64,000 bases of DNA from Athripsodes cinereus (lineage: Eukaryota > Arthropoda > Insecta > Trichoptera > Leptoceridae): the NCBI GenBank assembly GCA_947579605.1, contig OX388319.1, positions 2,666,001-2,730,000 of the forward strand, in the 5' to 3' direction. The translations under genes were made by a program, and so were the position numbers. A model generated the notes under the pieces. That model was not told the origin of the DNA. It did not search any database and saw nothing but the letters and a program-made list of their open reading frames with translations. Shown in pieces: positions 63,138-64,000 of this stretch (the first letter of the stretch is position 1; the number at the start of each line of letters is the position of its first letter).

Positions 63138-64000
63138 CTGAAAGAAAAATAAATTCTTAATATAAAAAATCAAGTTGTTTGTATACTGAAATAGATATCT
63201 ACATATTCCTAGATAATTATCAATTTTAGTTTTCAGCGACCCACCAAATGCAAGCTATGTATATTATTTCAAATTAATACATTTGTTTTTTCTGGGATCA
63301 CATTAGCCAAAAACAGTAATGTTCTTCGTAGTATATGATGCCTTTTCAATAATAATCTATCACATTCTCAGTTTTCATGGACAACGATTGGTGGACCTTA
63401 CATCGTGATAGTGAGAATGGCGAAATCGGTGAAGGTTACCCATGGACACCGAAAGTGATCACTTAAGGGCCCCGTTTAGCAAAAACTGTAAAATATTCAA
63501 TTTTCAACAAATTTGATAGAAAAACTGCCAAAACTTGTTGACCCTAGTGAACATATTGATTTAATAAAATAAAAAAACAAATATTTATTACCAATATTAG
63601 TTTTTTACTAAAATATAAATAAATCGCAGACTGACGAGATTTATTTAGGTACTCTTTGTTATATCAAAATACAGATTATTTGTAAAATATATTTATTTTT
63701 TATTTATCCTATCAAGCATATAAATACCATAGATTTTAGCAATTTTTTTTAGTATCCAAAAAATCGAGTTCATGTGGTGATTTTTGGTTTCAAAATATGA
63801 GAAATTTTATCAAAAAAAAAATATTTTTTAAATCGGTCAATATCCATGAAAAAAAAATAGTTTTTTTTTGTTCTATAATTGTAATAACTATCTAAGTATT
63901 CGTAATATTAAAGAAAATATATGAAAATTTGTAGGGTCCTCGTGCATTTGTGTACCGAACACACCCCCTTATTCGATTTTTAGAAATATGCTTTTTTTAT
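63138..64000. other. AT-rich sequence, probably intron of the LRR gene
   Basis: No further LRR exon visible. 63300-63480 has mixed composition (CATTCTCAGTTTTCATGGAC) but no consistent frame. The rest is A/T runs. Confidence 0.45.

Overview
This window looks like AT-rich chromosomal DNA from an insect. The evidence is spliced genes with GT/AG junctions, many non-LTR (LINE) retrotransposon remnants, tRNA-derived SINEs, foldback DNA elements and long AT-rich spacers. A hemipteran host is possible, but nothing in the sequence proves an order. I see no bacterial, viral or plasmid features. Nearly everything is mobile-element sequence of several ages, and much of it is nested.

Left part (1-24 kb): a likely terminal exon of an unrecognised gene lies at 784-1021 (minus). 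At 2.9-7.2 kb a LINE reverse transcriptase is split by a 2.64 kb Harbinger-like DNA transposon, which itself carries fragments of another LINE. The empty site can be read from a 3-bp target duplication. Further right are foldback elements, SINE copies, 3' ends of several LINE families and a second candidate exon at 19186-19371 (plus). A LINE tail at 20641-21117 sits between 66-bp direct repeats, and three LINE C-terminal remnants follow at 21.2-23.1 kb.

Middle (25.4-36.5 kb): two nearly identical 5.4 kb blocks flank a 200-N gap. Homology runs exactly to the gap on both sides. That is what two unmerged overlapping contigs or haplotypes look like, so the duplication is probably an assembly artefact.

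Right-centre (39.5-44.8 kb, minus): the best preserved element is a two-ORF LINE of about 5.2 kb. It has ORF1 (220 aa from the first ATG), an endonuclease/reverse-transcriptase ORF2, an array of a ~93-bp unit in the 3' region and a duplicated 89-bp segment upstream of ORF1. ORF1 ends in a canonical A AAA AAC slippery heptamer directly before its TGA. The -1 frame leads straight into ORF2, whose conserved endonuclease start has no ATG of its own.

Right part (45-64 kb): long palindromes, a small MITE nested in an older repeat, more SINEs and LINE tails. Minus-strand exons at 62987-63137, 62031-62453 and 60570-60705 join in phase and end in a stop and a polyadenylation signal. They form the 3' part of a leucine-rich-repeat protein gene, the clearest host gene in the window.

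Two dispersed families recur throughout. One is a tRNA-derived SINE of about 175 bp. The other is a repeat of about 230 bp, called here the AMRF repeat after a peptide motif that stays open in several copies. Its 3' end resembles that of a LINE family also present here. LINE clade names are inferences from motifs.
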